Source: Cyanoderma ruficeps (taxonomy: Eukaryota; Chordata; Aves; Passeriformes; Timaliidae). From it: 64,000 nt of DNA. Made by a program: the position numbers and the translations under genes. Below are positions 38,901 to 50,900 of the stretch, in pieces. The notes under the pieces are model-generated. The model was not told the origin of the DNA and made no database searches. It was given only the letters and a program-made list of their open reading frames with translations. The stretch lies in the NCBI GenBank assembly GCA_008694505.1, contig VZDJ01000223.1, positions 6,051,679-6,115,678 on the forward strand, in the 5' to 3' direction. How positions within the stretch are numbered: the first letter of the stretch is position 1; each line of letters starts with the position of its first letter.

Positions 38901-41900
38901 AAGTTTCTTGTTCTTAGTTGATCTGCTTTAGAGCGAGATTTAATTTTGTTTATTGCTGTGCATATGTGAAAAGAAATGGACTATCCCCAGTGAAAGTTCA
39001 GTCTAAATTGTGATGAAGTTTTTAACTTGGATTAAAAAGAGCAAATATAACTAAATAATGTTTCAGATTGGGTACTGAGGCACACAAACAGTGATGAGCT
39101 AAATTTATCTAGTAAGATCAGCTAAATTCAGAATTTACTTTAATTGTTTCTTTGTTTTTAAACTCTTAGGCTGTGTTTAAGAAAAGATGAATGCATTGAA
39201 GCAAATTGTTTACCTAATGTCTAATAGTGATCCTGTGAACTGTGAACTCCATGGAGGAACATGGATGACAGCGTTGCCAGCTGATTTCACTTTGTACTGT
39301 TACTCTGTGCTGGTTTTGGAGGGGGTGGGCTGTTCTGCAGATGCTGCAGTGTTTTGCTCTTTCTTGCAGGGAGCTGATGGAACAACATGGTGAATTGTCT
39401 CCAGTCTGTATTTACATGCGAGATGAGGTAAGACAGCAAAGGCCTCTCAACTGTCTCATGTCCCTAAAACATAAGAAAACTTAGCTCTGCTTTCCAACCT
39501 GGAAAGTGTTTCCTTTGAACTTTCTTGAGAGGGGAAGTAGAAAAATGTTGGTGTTTTCAAAGCATGACGTGTCTGTATGGAAAAAAGCTCTCTTGGAAGG
39601 TAACCTTGCGCCGTTGAGACCTCTGAGCCCATAAAATGAGCTCAATGGCCTATTTGTGTTTTTCTTTCCAATTTCTTTTAAAGCTTGAGTCAAAACAATG
39701 TTTTCATTTTAGTAAATATTTGCTTTTCTCTGTTTTGATCTTTTGCTATTAATGTTTTGTTAAATATTTTGTATGTGGATATTATGGAATTCACTCTCGC
39801 TAGCTGTCCCCTTTACTTCCCACTGACCTCTGTGGACAGATGGTCTTTATTCTGGAATAGGTCACTACAGATGGATAGGAGGTGTATGTAAGGAAATGGT
39901 CTGTCTTGCAGCTCTGAGATGTTGCCTGTCGTTTAACTTCTGACATAAAAGTAGCTTTGCTGTACTTGGATCCCACTTGGATGTATGTATGGGATGAAAA
40001 TATATGTAGATCATCTTCCATTGAGGTGATTTAATAAGCTCTGAATTTGGTAAAACAGTACAGGTTGATACAGATGGATTCAGGTCTGATTTCCAGCTGC
40101 AGGAGTGTGTTTTCACCTGTATCTTGTGTTGTGTGGTGTTTCTTTGGATACAGACTTCTTTTTAGACAGAGCTTTACATGCTCTTCTGGGGAATCAGAGG
40201 CCATAATTACTCTCCTTTGGTTTTGTTCCAGATATCAGGAAAAGATGCCCTGGAGAAGACGACACTGAAATCTCTTGGCCTAATTGAAGGCAATGCCATT
40301 ATCAGGTTGGGGGAAGCAAAGTTTGGCCTCTTTATTTTCCCTTTCCACTCTGATGGTGAATTTATTTTGTTTCAAGTACCAAAAGAAAGACAAAGAAAAA
40401 GAAGTCACAGAAAAAGATGCCAAACTAAAACATTGCAGCACTCAGAAATGATTGCATTTGCCTGTTTATCTCAAACTACTGCCCAGATGTGCTTCACACA
40501 GCAGCAGATGCTGGCACTGACCAGTCATGTGCAGATTAAAAGAGCTTGTTTGTTTGTTTCTTTTTTTTTCTTTTTTTTCTTTCTTCTTTGAGTGGAACAG
40601 ACAATTCAAAGTTAAAAGTCTCTCTGAGAGGGCAATCAGCTACCACTTCATTCTTCCCTGCTCAGGCGTCCAGCCTCTTCAGGCCCTGCTGGCTTTTGGG
40701 GGTGGGGGTGAGTTTGGGGCAGGGACAATCTTTCTGTGATCTCCTGGCCAGCTCTTTGCAGTATTGCAGAAGGCAGCAGTGATTAGAAGCTATGCTTTAC
40801 AACTGAGTGCTGTTTTTGTCTGGAAGACAGTTTTCTTCCAGAGGAGCAGGTCTGTGTTCTTTTGTTTTGCACAACGCACTGACCCTCTACCCCACACTTC
40901 ACAGTAACTGGAGCTTGTTCTCTGTAAGCATCTGGAAGAAGAAAGTTGTTAAATCAGGGTGTGTTTGAGGCATCTGTTGTCTTTATGTCGTGGACACATT
41001 GAGAATAGGGAGGGCAGTACTCTTAGGATTATGATTTTATTTTTATTCCTTTTGGTGGTTTCTTTAAGAGTTGTCATGAAGAAATGCAGCTCATCTAGTG
41101 GGGAGGAAGTTGTGAGTGCCACGGTGCCTTGTAATGAGCCAACAGTGAGGCGAGGCTCTATGGAAGAAGCTGTGGATGTGCCTCTACCTCAAGCAAGCAC
41201 ATTTCCAAAGGACTTGGAGCACAGGGATGTGGCTATATCTTTAAACAGCTGCACACACAAGCAAGACTCAATTAAAGATTCTCCTGCTAGCTTGGAGGAG
41301 CTATGGCATTCCCCAGAGCCTGGGCCTGCCCCATTTGTCCCTTTTTTTGGAGATGGAGAGCATCTGGGGGACTCTCCTGTAGCTGAACCGTCTTCAAAGC
41401 TGCCAACAACTTTTTCCAGCCCTGGAGGCCCTTCTAAGCCAAAGAAGTCTAAGAACTGCCAAGAGCTGCGAAAGGAGCAAGAACAGGTAAGGGAAAACGT
41501 GTTTGCAGTTTGGGCAACAAAGGCTTTTTTTTAATCCTGCCTTGCCTGAGGCTGCACTCCCATGAGGAAAAAGATGTTTCCAGATTTAGGACTTTTTCGC
41601 TGTGTCACTGGATTAGGTGCCTTGATGGTGTATAGTTCTGCCTGAGTTCAGAAAGGAAGTAGGAAGGAAGAAGGATTTGAGTTTAATAATTTGCTGTCCA
41701 GAGGCAGGCAAAACTTCGAATCTCTAGGTATCCTTGATGAATAGTTCAAATAGAGGCAGCACAGCTGCATTAAATCACAGTCCAGAAGATCCTCCACCTC
41801 AGTGCCTCGGATTTCACAAACAGATGCCCACTTTGTTACCTGAGCCCCGTGACTTAACTTTCTTAGTATTGCAGATGAAGCAGAAACTTTCCATCCTTTT

Positions 41901-44900
41901 CCTTCTGTATTTCTGCTGCTTATAGAAGTGTTTTTTCTCTTAATCTAAAATATTTTGCTTCTTAAATAGTCTACCTCTCTCTGACTATTTCCCAGAAAGA
42001 CACATTGCACATCTCACCGTTCTTGGTGTCTCTGAAATAAAACTGTATTTGTTAAAATCAAAAATGCTTGAGCCCGTGTTGTGATACCAGAACTGATGGC
42101 TGAAAAGTGCTGTGATGCCATCCCATAGTGACCTGGGAATGACACTGAAGTGTGTTTTCTGTAGGGCAGCTGTATAGAATTGAATGCCTTCAGGAAGGTT
42201 ATGTATGTCCGGCAAGCAGTGTAACATGAAGTACGGGAGCCATTCAATTAATGATTTACTCCTTGTTACTATGCCCTGAGAGTTTCCCATTCTGGATGCT
42301 CAGTGAGCAGCTCTTTTCTTGCTCCTTTGGCTAATCACTAGGGCCAGCTTTCATGTTCAGAGGTCCCTTTTGTTGTTTCAGACTCTTTGGTACCTCCTAG
42401 AGTTGGAGATTTGAATCTCCTCTGGTCTGATCCAGCCAGGATTGAACAATGGAAAGCTATAAGTAGAAAGAAAGGATGCCTGGGGATCTTCAAAGGGAGC
42501 TTAGTTCAGGAGAAATTTAGCAAGACTCTGGATGCTTTCGCGTTGATGTAGAGACTGTACCTTAGTTGACTTTGTGGTTGCAGCCTATTTTTGATGAGTT
42601 GGGAATTGTTTAGGAACAGAAGCCAGACCCTGGAAAGGACTCTGGAGTCGTTGTGAACTGCAAAAGTAGCAGAAAAAGGCTATGCCAACCTGCAGTGGTG
42701 AATATTTCAGTATGTTAGAAACATGTTTGGGTCTGTCTAATCAGTGTTATTTAACCTTTTGGAATAGACCCTTAACATGGAGAATTAAACAGTAGGCTGG
42801 GTGATTTGTCCAGTGTCATGTGTTGCTTGCTTCAGTTGCACTCTTGTCTGAGGGATTTGGAAAGGAGGAACTTCCATTGTGTCTGGGAAGGGAGAAGAAG
42901 TGCAAGGGTTTGTGGAGGTTCGTTCACCAGTTCTGTTGACCACACTTCTCTGTGCACTGGTGGGAGAGGCAGAACTCCATCATTTCACTGACTTCACAGC
43001 TTGATGTGGAGCTGTGCTTTTGGGCATGGTCTGAGTGGTGGTGATTGAAGGACTCACATGAACTGATGTCTTTCTCAGAATCGCAGTCCAGTTCAAGCCA
43101 TTTCTAGAGCCAGCTGCCCTTCCACTCTGAGAGCAGCTTTGGAGGCAGCTGCAGATTCTGTTGGGGGAGTTGTGTCCTTGTGTTAAACAGCATGTGATTT
43201 TGACGGCTGCTTTCAAGCCCTTTGATCTCTGTTACTTTTGCTGCTGATTGATTACATTTTGTTCCCTCCTCCACTCCTGCCATCTTCCACTCTCCTCCCA
43301 GCAGCAACAGCCAAGCAGGGCTAGCCACATGGCATCTGCTTTTTGTCCTTTTTCAGTCCTCAGGAAAAAAACCCAAAACAAAACAAATTATTTTTAAACA
43401 TCAAAGGTCCATTTTCGTAAAAGAATCTTCCCATTAATGCTTTGCCTGTGTGTGGTTTTTGAAGCTGAAGAGAGGCTGGATAAAATCTGTGCCGGCATCC
43501 CTTAGTTTCTTGGGCTAAAGATGGTTTACAGACAGCTGCAAGCTGACTTTGATGTCAGAATGTTAATTATTAGAAGGTAACTTTAAACCAGATTCACCAT
43601 GAGATTAGAGCTCCCAGAGGTGGTGGGGAGGAAGTGGGTCTCTGGGGAGAGTTTGATGCTGTGGAAAACACAATTACCACTATTTCACTTAAATCATGAG
43701 AGTTTTCCGCAGCTTACCTGCTTCCCTGGGACCAGGATGGTGACCACAGAGTGAACTGCATTCCTCCTGACACCTGACTTTGTCACATAGGCTGCACTTT
43801 TGTAGATGTTTCTGTGAACATATGGCTTCAGCCTCATGGTGAAAAGTGCCTGACATTTCAACTTTGGTAGAAGAATAGACTTTGAAGAAGGAAGGTGCCA
43901 AACCTTAGCGCAGCATCTTTGGCTCCTGGAAGAAGTAGGACAGCAAAATGCACTGCTTGTTTTCCTCCAGTTTACATAATGGAAAGTAGAACATCCATGT
44001 GGTGGCCATTTATTGTTACAGGAGATAGTTATCTTTTATCACAGTTGCAGAAAACAGTGTGTGTGCAGTGGGCTGGGAAGTGGGTTAGTATTCCTGGAGT
44101 CACTTTTGTAATCGTTGTGGGAAGTTAATTTTTGGATTCTGTCCGTGCTTTAGGATTGTTGGAGCCCACAGCAAGGAAGAGGAATGAACACTTAGGACTG
44201 GAATATGTGTCTACCTTGTGGCATCTTATGATTGCCAATGCCTTGGCAGATGCCATTAGCTCACTATAATTTGCATAGGGGCTGGCCCTTTCCCTGTGGA
44301 ATCCCGTTGCTGTTGGGATTAGCCTGCTTCTTCCCTGCAGATGGTCCTGGGCACTTGGGGTCCTTCTTGCAGCACTGGCGCCCCCACCCCGCCCCAGCCC
44401 GGGGAACGCTGCAGTCGGGCTCCTTTACCCGCTCGTTTGGGCTGACCTTGCTCAACTTTCTAAAAGTAGCCAAAGGTCCCACCCACACAACCTCGATCTT
44501 TTAATTTCTCAAATTACCCTTTAGTGCCCACAAGTAGAGTGAACATTGCCTTGTAATTTGTGTTATGCTTTAGACAATTGAGAAGACTCCTGTTCCCAAG
44601 TTGCCAGTGTCTGGCACTGGCAACTGGGGGAGGGGTGAGTGGATGGAGGGAAGACATCCGGGTGTTAATTAGCATTGTAAAGACTGTATGAGAGAATGAG
44701 GGGAGAAGAAATGGGCAACGGGTTCATTCACAGAACCTGTGGCATTGTTAAACTGGCAGCTGCCTGGGAAGAAATGCTGGCTTAACTACCAAAATGTTTG
44801 TTCCTTTGAGCCTCTTCAGCCACAAGCCGTGCCCTCCCTGCATCTCCTGTAGCTTTCAGTATGCTGTTCTCTATGTTTGCAAGCTTTGTTCCTTTTAACA

Positions 44901-47900
44901 GTTTTGGAATTTAAAAAGTTTGACTTGTTTGAGAGCCAGGAGGTGTAACTGTTTCTTGTATGCTTGACTCTGGCCATGGTTTGTATTCACATGCAGGCAG
45001 GCTGCTGCTTTGGGCAAAAGAGTAGTCAGCATATAACCTTTCCTGGGGAGAAATCCATTAAAGTCTTGCTGCCTGCAGAGGTGGCAAATGCTCTTGATCT
45101 CAGTGGTTGGGGCTTCCATTTGGGTTTTTTAGGGGATTGTGAGTCTTGGTATTGGCTTGTTTTGTTTTGATTTTTTCATAACTGCAACCGTGGTTCTAGA
45201 CTAGGCCCAGTTGCACTGGAAGGTTTGCCATCATGACCCCTAGCTCTGGGCTCTGGAGGCTGGGGGAGCAGGCAGCCTGGCTCTCTGTGCCCTGCTGGGC
45301 AGGTGGGAGGGGTGTCTGCAGCTTGGAGTGCCTGCTCTCAGCTCTGGTATGTAGGGAAGTTGCCAGTAAATGTATTAAGTACCTTTATTGCAGCTGATGC
45401 CTACAGAGCACTGTTCTGCATTTGTGTGCTCTGATGTAGCTAAGGCTGGTCTCCGGGTGAGGTAGTTACTTTGTAAGTGCAAAACAAAAGGGTTTCACTA
45501 TTTAAGGGGTCTTCCTGCAGAAACCAGGGTAAAATTTTGAACGGTGTGCAATGAAACCCTGCAGTGGTTTAGTTCAGAGAGCTGAACAGGTCAAAAGACA
45601 GTTTGCAAATACTGTCCTTTTATACTTTTTCGGGAACCTTATAGGATAAGCAAAGCAATGTCTTTAAAACTAATTGAAATGCGGGTTTTTTTCCGTAGCT
45701 TGTAGAACGAGAGCCCCTTATATGTCACTTAGACCTACTGGAACAACTTCCTGATGACCCAGAAGAGCTTCCTGATGAATTTTTTGAAGTCACAGTGGAT
45801 GACGTACGGAAACGTTTGGCACAGCTTCAGAATGAGAGGCAAGTTCCCTTTCTGCTGTGAGTGAGATTTGCTGTGTCCTGTTGTTGAGCAGAGTGACAGT
45901 GATCAACAGAGCTTGTTGTGTTTTTGACCAGTAAGAAACACCTTATATTCTAAGTAACAGAATTAACCTTTTATTAGACCTCATCAGAAAGGCCAACTTA
46001 GTCACAAGTCAAGACTTGAGAATGTTTGGAGCAGGCACTCACACACACACACATAACAATTACAGGAAGATGACTAGCAATGTATTGCACTGTTCAGGTA
46101 GCTTGCTTTCAAATATTCGTGAATTGACTTAATCGAACTTCAGTTCAATAAAAACTCAGATGAAGATAAACTGGCCTTCCTGTCACAGCAGCATTTTGCT
46201 GTCTGTATGTTCCTTAAAGAAATTAATTTCATGAATGTATTTCGTTTCAAGTGGATCAAAGCATTCCTTTAAACATTACAATAACTCTCCAAGACTGTGG
46301 AACAGTCTCCTTGATGCTATAGCCAAGTCCAATTTGAACTTTTTACTTAGAGTTGATTCTTTTCCCACAGGCCACTGAGTACACAGAATATTGCCTGAAA
46401 ATTGCTCTGCTGCTTGTGGGTCTGAAGTATTTAGTAGTACAAATGTAGGGTCATTTGATTGGGGATTACTGGAATACAGACCCCCCAAAAATACCCAATT
46501 TCCAAATTTGCTGATGCTTTCCCCTTACGGCCAGGGATAAAAATAAAGGCAAGTTACACATCAGTTAGTTGCATACAAAGAAAAGGTACTAAAGCTGAGC
46601 ATGGGATCTGTTTGGTCTAAGCTAATTTCTTTCTTTATGGGCAAATATGTAATTATTTTCTTACATTTATTGTTTCATCTTAAATACAAGAAGACTTTTA
46701 TTTTGTACCCAGTATTCCTTTTAATAACAGTCTACAATCCCAGTTCTTGAATGATCTGAAGTTTTTCATTTTTTTCCCTGTTGCTAATTAATACTTACTG
46801 ATTTTTTGTGCCAGCATTGTTTTTCAAGTTCAGTAGCTCTTCTGCCCGTGTGGCATAATCATGTCCAACCCTAGTCTCTATTTTATTGGATTAATAAGTC
46901 CGTCTCTTCTTGAGTAGTCTAAGCAGACTTTCCTGTCCTCTTAGGATCTTTTCTTGCATCTGCTGTTGTGAACTTACTTTTAAACTTGTACAACAAAAGT
47001 AATTTTATGTAGTATTGTTGCTGATGTTCAGTAGTTTCAGGAGGTGGGGAAAATGCTGTGAGAGATGCAGTGAGCAGTTGAGCGCTTCTCGTCAGCCCTG
47101 CTTGGGTCTTCTGCTAGCTTAATGAAGTAAAAATACATTATAAAATTACAGACAACTTCCCTTCTTCCCATGTCTGTAGGAAACGCCTGGAAGAGGCTCC
47201 ACTGATGACAAAGTCTTTGAAGGAGTCCCAGCTGAAGGAGAAGTTGGAGCGTTACCCAAAGGTAGTATTTGTTTGTTTCCCAGTCCTTCTGGCTAGTCCA
47301 GACTTGGGGATTGAGTACCTTGGGATTCAGTTGTGATCAACAGGCTCTTAAGCTACTTATAAGAAGTTTTTTCAAAATCCCATCTCTATTGATGGTTTGT
47401 GGGCCTTGCATAACAGTTGTGCCATGTGAACACAGCTGTGCTGTAAAATGATAATATGTCACTGGTTGCAGTAGAGTTGCTTCTGTTCTGTTCCAGATGC
47501 CTCAAAACCCTTCTGTTGTGCACACATCAGTCGGTATGACTGAGCCTTCCTGCCTGCCTCTGTAGACATTTTGTTAGAATCTCATTGAAAGTTAAGTGAT
47601 TCAATGTTACAAGTTGGATTTATTTTACTCTGTAGCTATGATCCTTGTGTAGTTCTCAAGTTAAGTGCTTTCTGACCCAGCTAGAAGTACAAAGGTCAGG
47701 GAGGTATGTCAGGATTCCTCCTGCTACGGACGCATTAGGGTGCCAATAAACTGTCTGCACCTGTACATGAGGGACTGTCTTTGTTGTTTGTGCATCATTT
47801 CGGAGAGGGAGCTCCTACTCTCTGAGCAAGTGCTGCTGCATTTTACATTGTAGTGCTTTGACTGGTGAGCTCTTGTGTCCCCGTTGAAAGCCAGACAGCC

Positions 47901-50900
47901 CTTATTCCCTGAAAAGCTGCACAGCACTGTAAGCCAGGTTGATCTATCCCTGTAAATATCTCAGGTCTCCCCATTAAAAAAAAAAAAACAGCAAAAAAAT
48001 AACTTGCAGATTCTAAGCCAAGGACAGGTGTCACAGAGTGATTAACCACTGTCCTAATCGACTTTGTCTCTGCTTTAGGTGGTGTTGAGAGTTCATTTTC
48101 CAGACCGCCATGTTCTGCAGGGGTTCTTCCATCCCACTGAAACTGGTAAGACTGATCACCCCTTCAAGCCTGTGCAGCTGTAACTCATGGCTCCCACCAT
48201 GACGGCAGAGAGTGTGTCTGAACAGATCTTTCTATTGCCTGGCAAAGTAAAGCTGCTCTGAAAAAGCAGCTGTAGGTAGTTACACTGTTGTTGTAGGAAT
48301 GCACTAAGAAGAGACTTTGGGCTAGTTAAGTTAGCTAAGGGCTACCTGGTGGAGATGACAAAATACTTGTCCTTGTGTAGAAGCTGTCCCACTTGCTATC
48401 CCCTTGTTTATGTCTAAATGATGTGTTACTGGGAGGTACTTGGAGACTTTGTCTTTGTTTATGCATAAAACATTTTTGGGGAAAACACAACACCTCCTTC
48501 CCCAATCCAAAACAAACCTCAAAAAGCAGGAAGGAGAAGAAAAAAAAAACTACTATACCAACTCTACTAAGAGAGGATGTACCTTTATGGCTCTGTCAGT
48601 TTACAAAAAGCAGTCAGACCATGCACCAAGTAGCTTTTACTGTTATTACTGGAGAGCCTCTTATTTTCAACTGTCAGCCACGGTTACCTGCACAAACGTT
48701 TTTGATAATTTTGTAGGCATCCTTAGATTTTTCCAAGGGACCAGCATGTCAAAGTGATTTGTTTTGTTAGCGTTTTTTTCTACACGAAATTTGTGATAGC
48801 AACTATGTACTTTGGAGGAAAAGGCAATCTCCATACCTTCTAGAGGGCATTTGTGCTACAAGTTAGCCTTCTTCCTCAACATTTAAAGAACCAAATGTAA
48901 TTCAGCGAACCTTTCTCTCTTTTTTTCCACAGTTGGCATTTTGAGAGACTTTGTAAGAAGCCACCTTGCTGATGCAGAGTTGCCATTTTACTTGTGTGAG
49001 TGCTGTTGGTAATATTTGGCCTTACTTTACAAAGACTGTTTCTAGCTGTGGGATGTTGATGCCTGAGATATGACCTGGGAAGGAATGCCTTCCCTAAAAC
49101 GCAGCTTCACGGTGCAAAGAAGGTGTAAGCTGCTCCCTCAGCCATGCTATGCTTCTGCCTAAAAAGCAGCATCTGTGAGCATGCGAACATGTCACCCCTT
49201 TGGAGAGCAGGGATGCCTCCCATACCTGTGTTTGATGTTCTGGTTGCTAGGTGGTCGTGTTTTATAACTTGTTTTTTAACTTCAGTTGTTGCACCTCCCA
49301 GAATCATCTTGAACGATGAAAGTCTGACGCTGTTTGAGGTAAGGACTCGCACGTGGGCTCTGATTCTCTCTGGTTTGTGCTCCCCTTAACCCTGCCTCGG
49401 GCTTTAGTTACTTTTAAAATAAGCTGTATAATGCTGTGATTCCTGTAGGGTTCTGCTCAGCCAAGGCTAGTGGAACCAGGTGTTTTGGAGCACAAGCCCT
49501 TCACCAGAAGAGGTCCACCTTGTGCAGCAATAGGCAGAGGCACGCTGGGGGCAGGGGTGGGGATTTGCATTGTTTGGTACACTTGGTGCCCTACAGAGTT
49601 GGAGCTGTGTTTAACCTGGAATGTTACTGTGGGAGCTGAGCTAAGCATGCTCTATCTGTAGCTGGACTAGGGTAGTAAGAGATGAGACTCAATGGGGACA
49701 AGGAACTGTTTACAATTTCTACAGTGGGAGCTAGAGGCTATATTAGACAAAAATCTGACCTTTTTGAAATCACTATGTGAGAGTCAATGTACGGTGAGGA
49801 ATATGCATTCTCTGCATGTAATTTTTCTCTGAAAATACTGAATTACGGATTTTCAAATTCAGATTCCTGGAGATTTTTTGCAAATGTCAGATAAAGTGGT
49901 CTTGAAGTCTCTGGCCAGAGGCTATTGGCTGTGTAGATCACACATGTATTAGGAGTGATCGAGTGATTTTGCCAGTGACTTTGCCCCAGACTTACACTGT
50001 TTAAAATGTTCTGCCATTCAGAAATGCATGGACCATCCAGACTGATAGCCCAGAGATGCTTCAGAGTAACGGCTCATGCAGCAGCAGTAACAATTCTTGT
50101 GTGTTGCCCCTGAGGAAGCAGAAGGGCTGGAGTGGGGAGAAGGATAGAGAAAGGGACTTTTCACGCAGCATGTGATTAGCATGCCTCAGACGTTGTTTGC
50201 AACAGAGTTTTCCAAGTTCCACAACTTTCTGACCAGGCCATGTGGAAGAAATACACATGCAGATGCTTTTAGATTGTTCAGACCTGTATCTGCCTCTTGT
50301 TGATCCTCTGGTGCTGGTTCTGGTCTCCCTTGTTAACTTTGGTCTGTTTTCTGAAATGTCCTAAATCCTCTGCTTACCTCCGTTTACCCCTTGCCTGCCT
50401 CCCCAGCCCTGCAGTACTGTTGTTTTATTTTTGCTTCCTCAGTGCACATCTCATATTTCTCTGTATGTCTCCTGAAACATGACTTTTTCAGTAAAACACC
50501 ACAGGAATAATTACATCTCATTGTCTTTGAAATAAGAAACCTTATGGCAGGCATTTTGTTTCGTTTGCTGCATTGAAGCCTTTGTTCTGTACCTGGCACC
50601 ATTACTGGCGTTTGTTACATGTGTGGCAATTTCCCAGTTTCCTAGTTGTGACTTTTACTGTGAAATTCATTCTTTATGGCAGCTCCCTGAAACATGAAAA
50701 CATGTTAAGTTAGTGCCCTTTAAAGACTTGGAGGTGCCTTACAGCCCAGTCTTAGGGACTTCATTAGAAATCACAACTTCGTGATTTTATTGTCAAACAT
50801 CTCCAGTCTACAGTGGCCTTCCATTGACTGCAGTGCTTGCTGTGGCACATGGCAAAGGTGCAAAGCCTTGACTTTGATACAGAACTGGGACTGTTTAAGA

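Larger units (their letters stand above)
30872..45698 (+). other. ASPSCR1: ASPSCR1 introns 3-7
   Basis: Introns 30872-34546, 34648-39369, 39428-40231, 40306-41068 and 41487-45698 hold only short open frames that match nothing I know. Simple repeats occur (TTGATTGAT-type near 33760-33780, T-rich near 40560-40590). No transposon is recognised. Confidence 0.7.
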
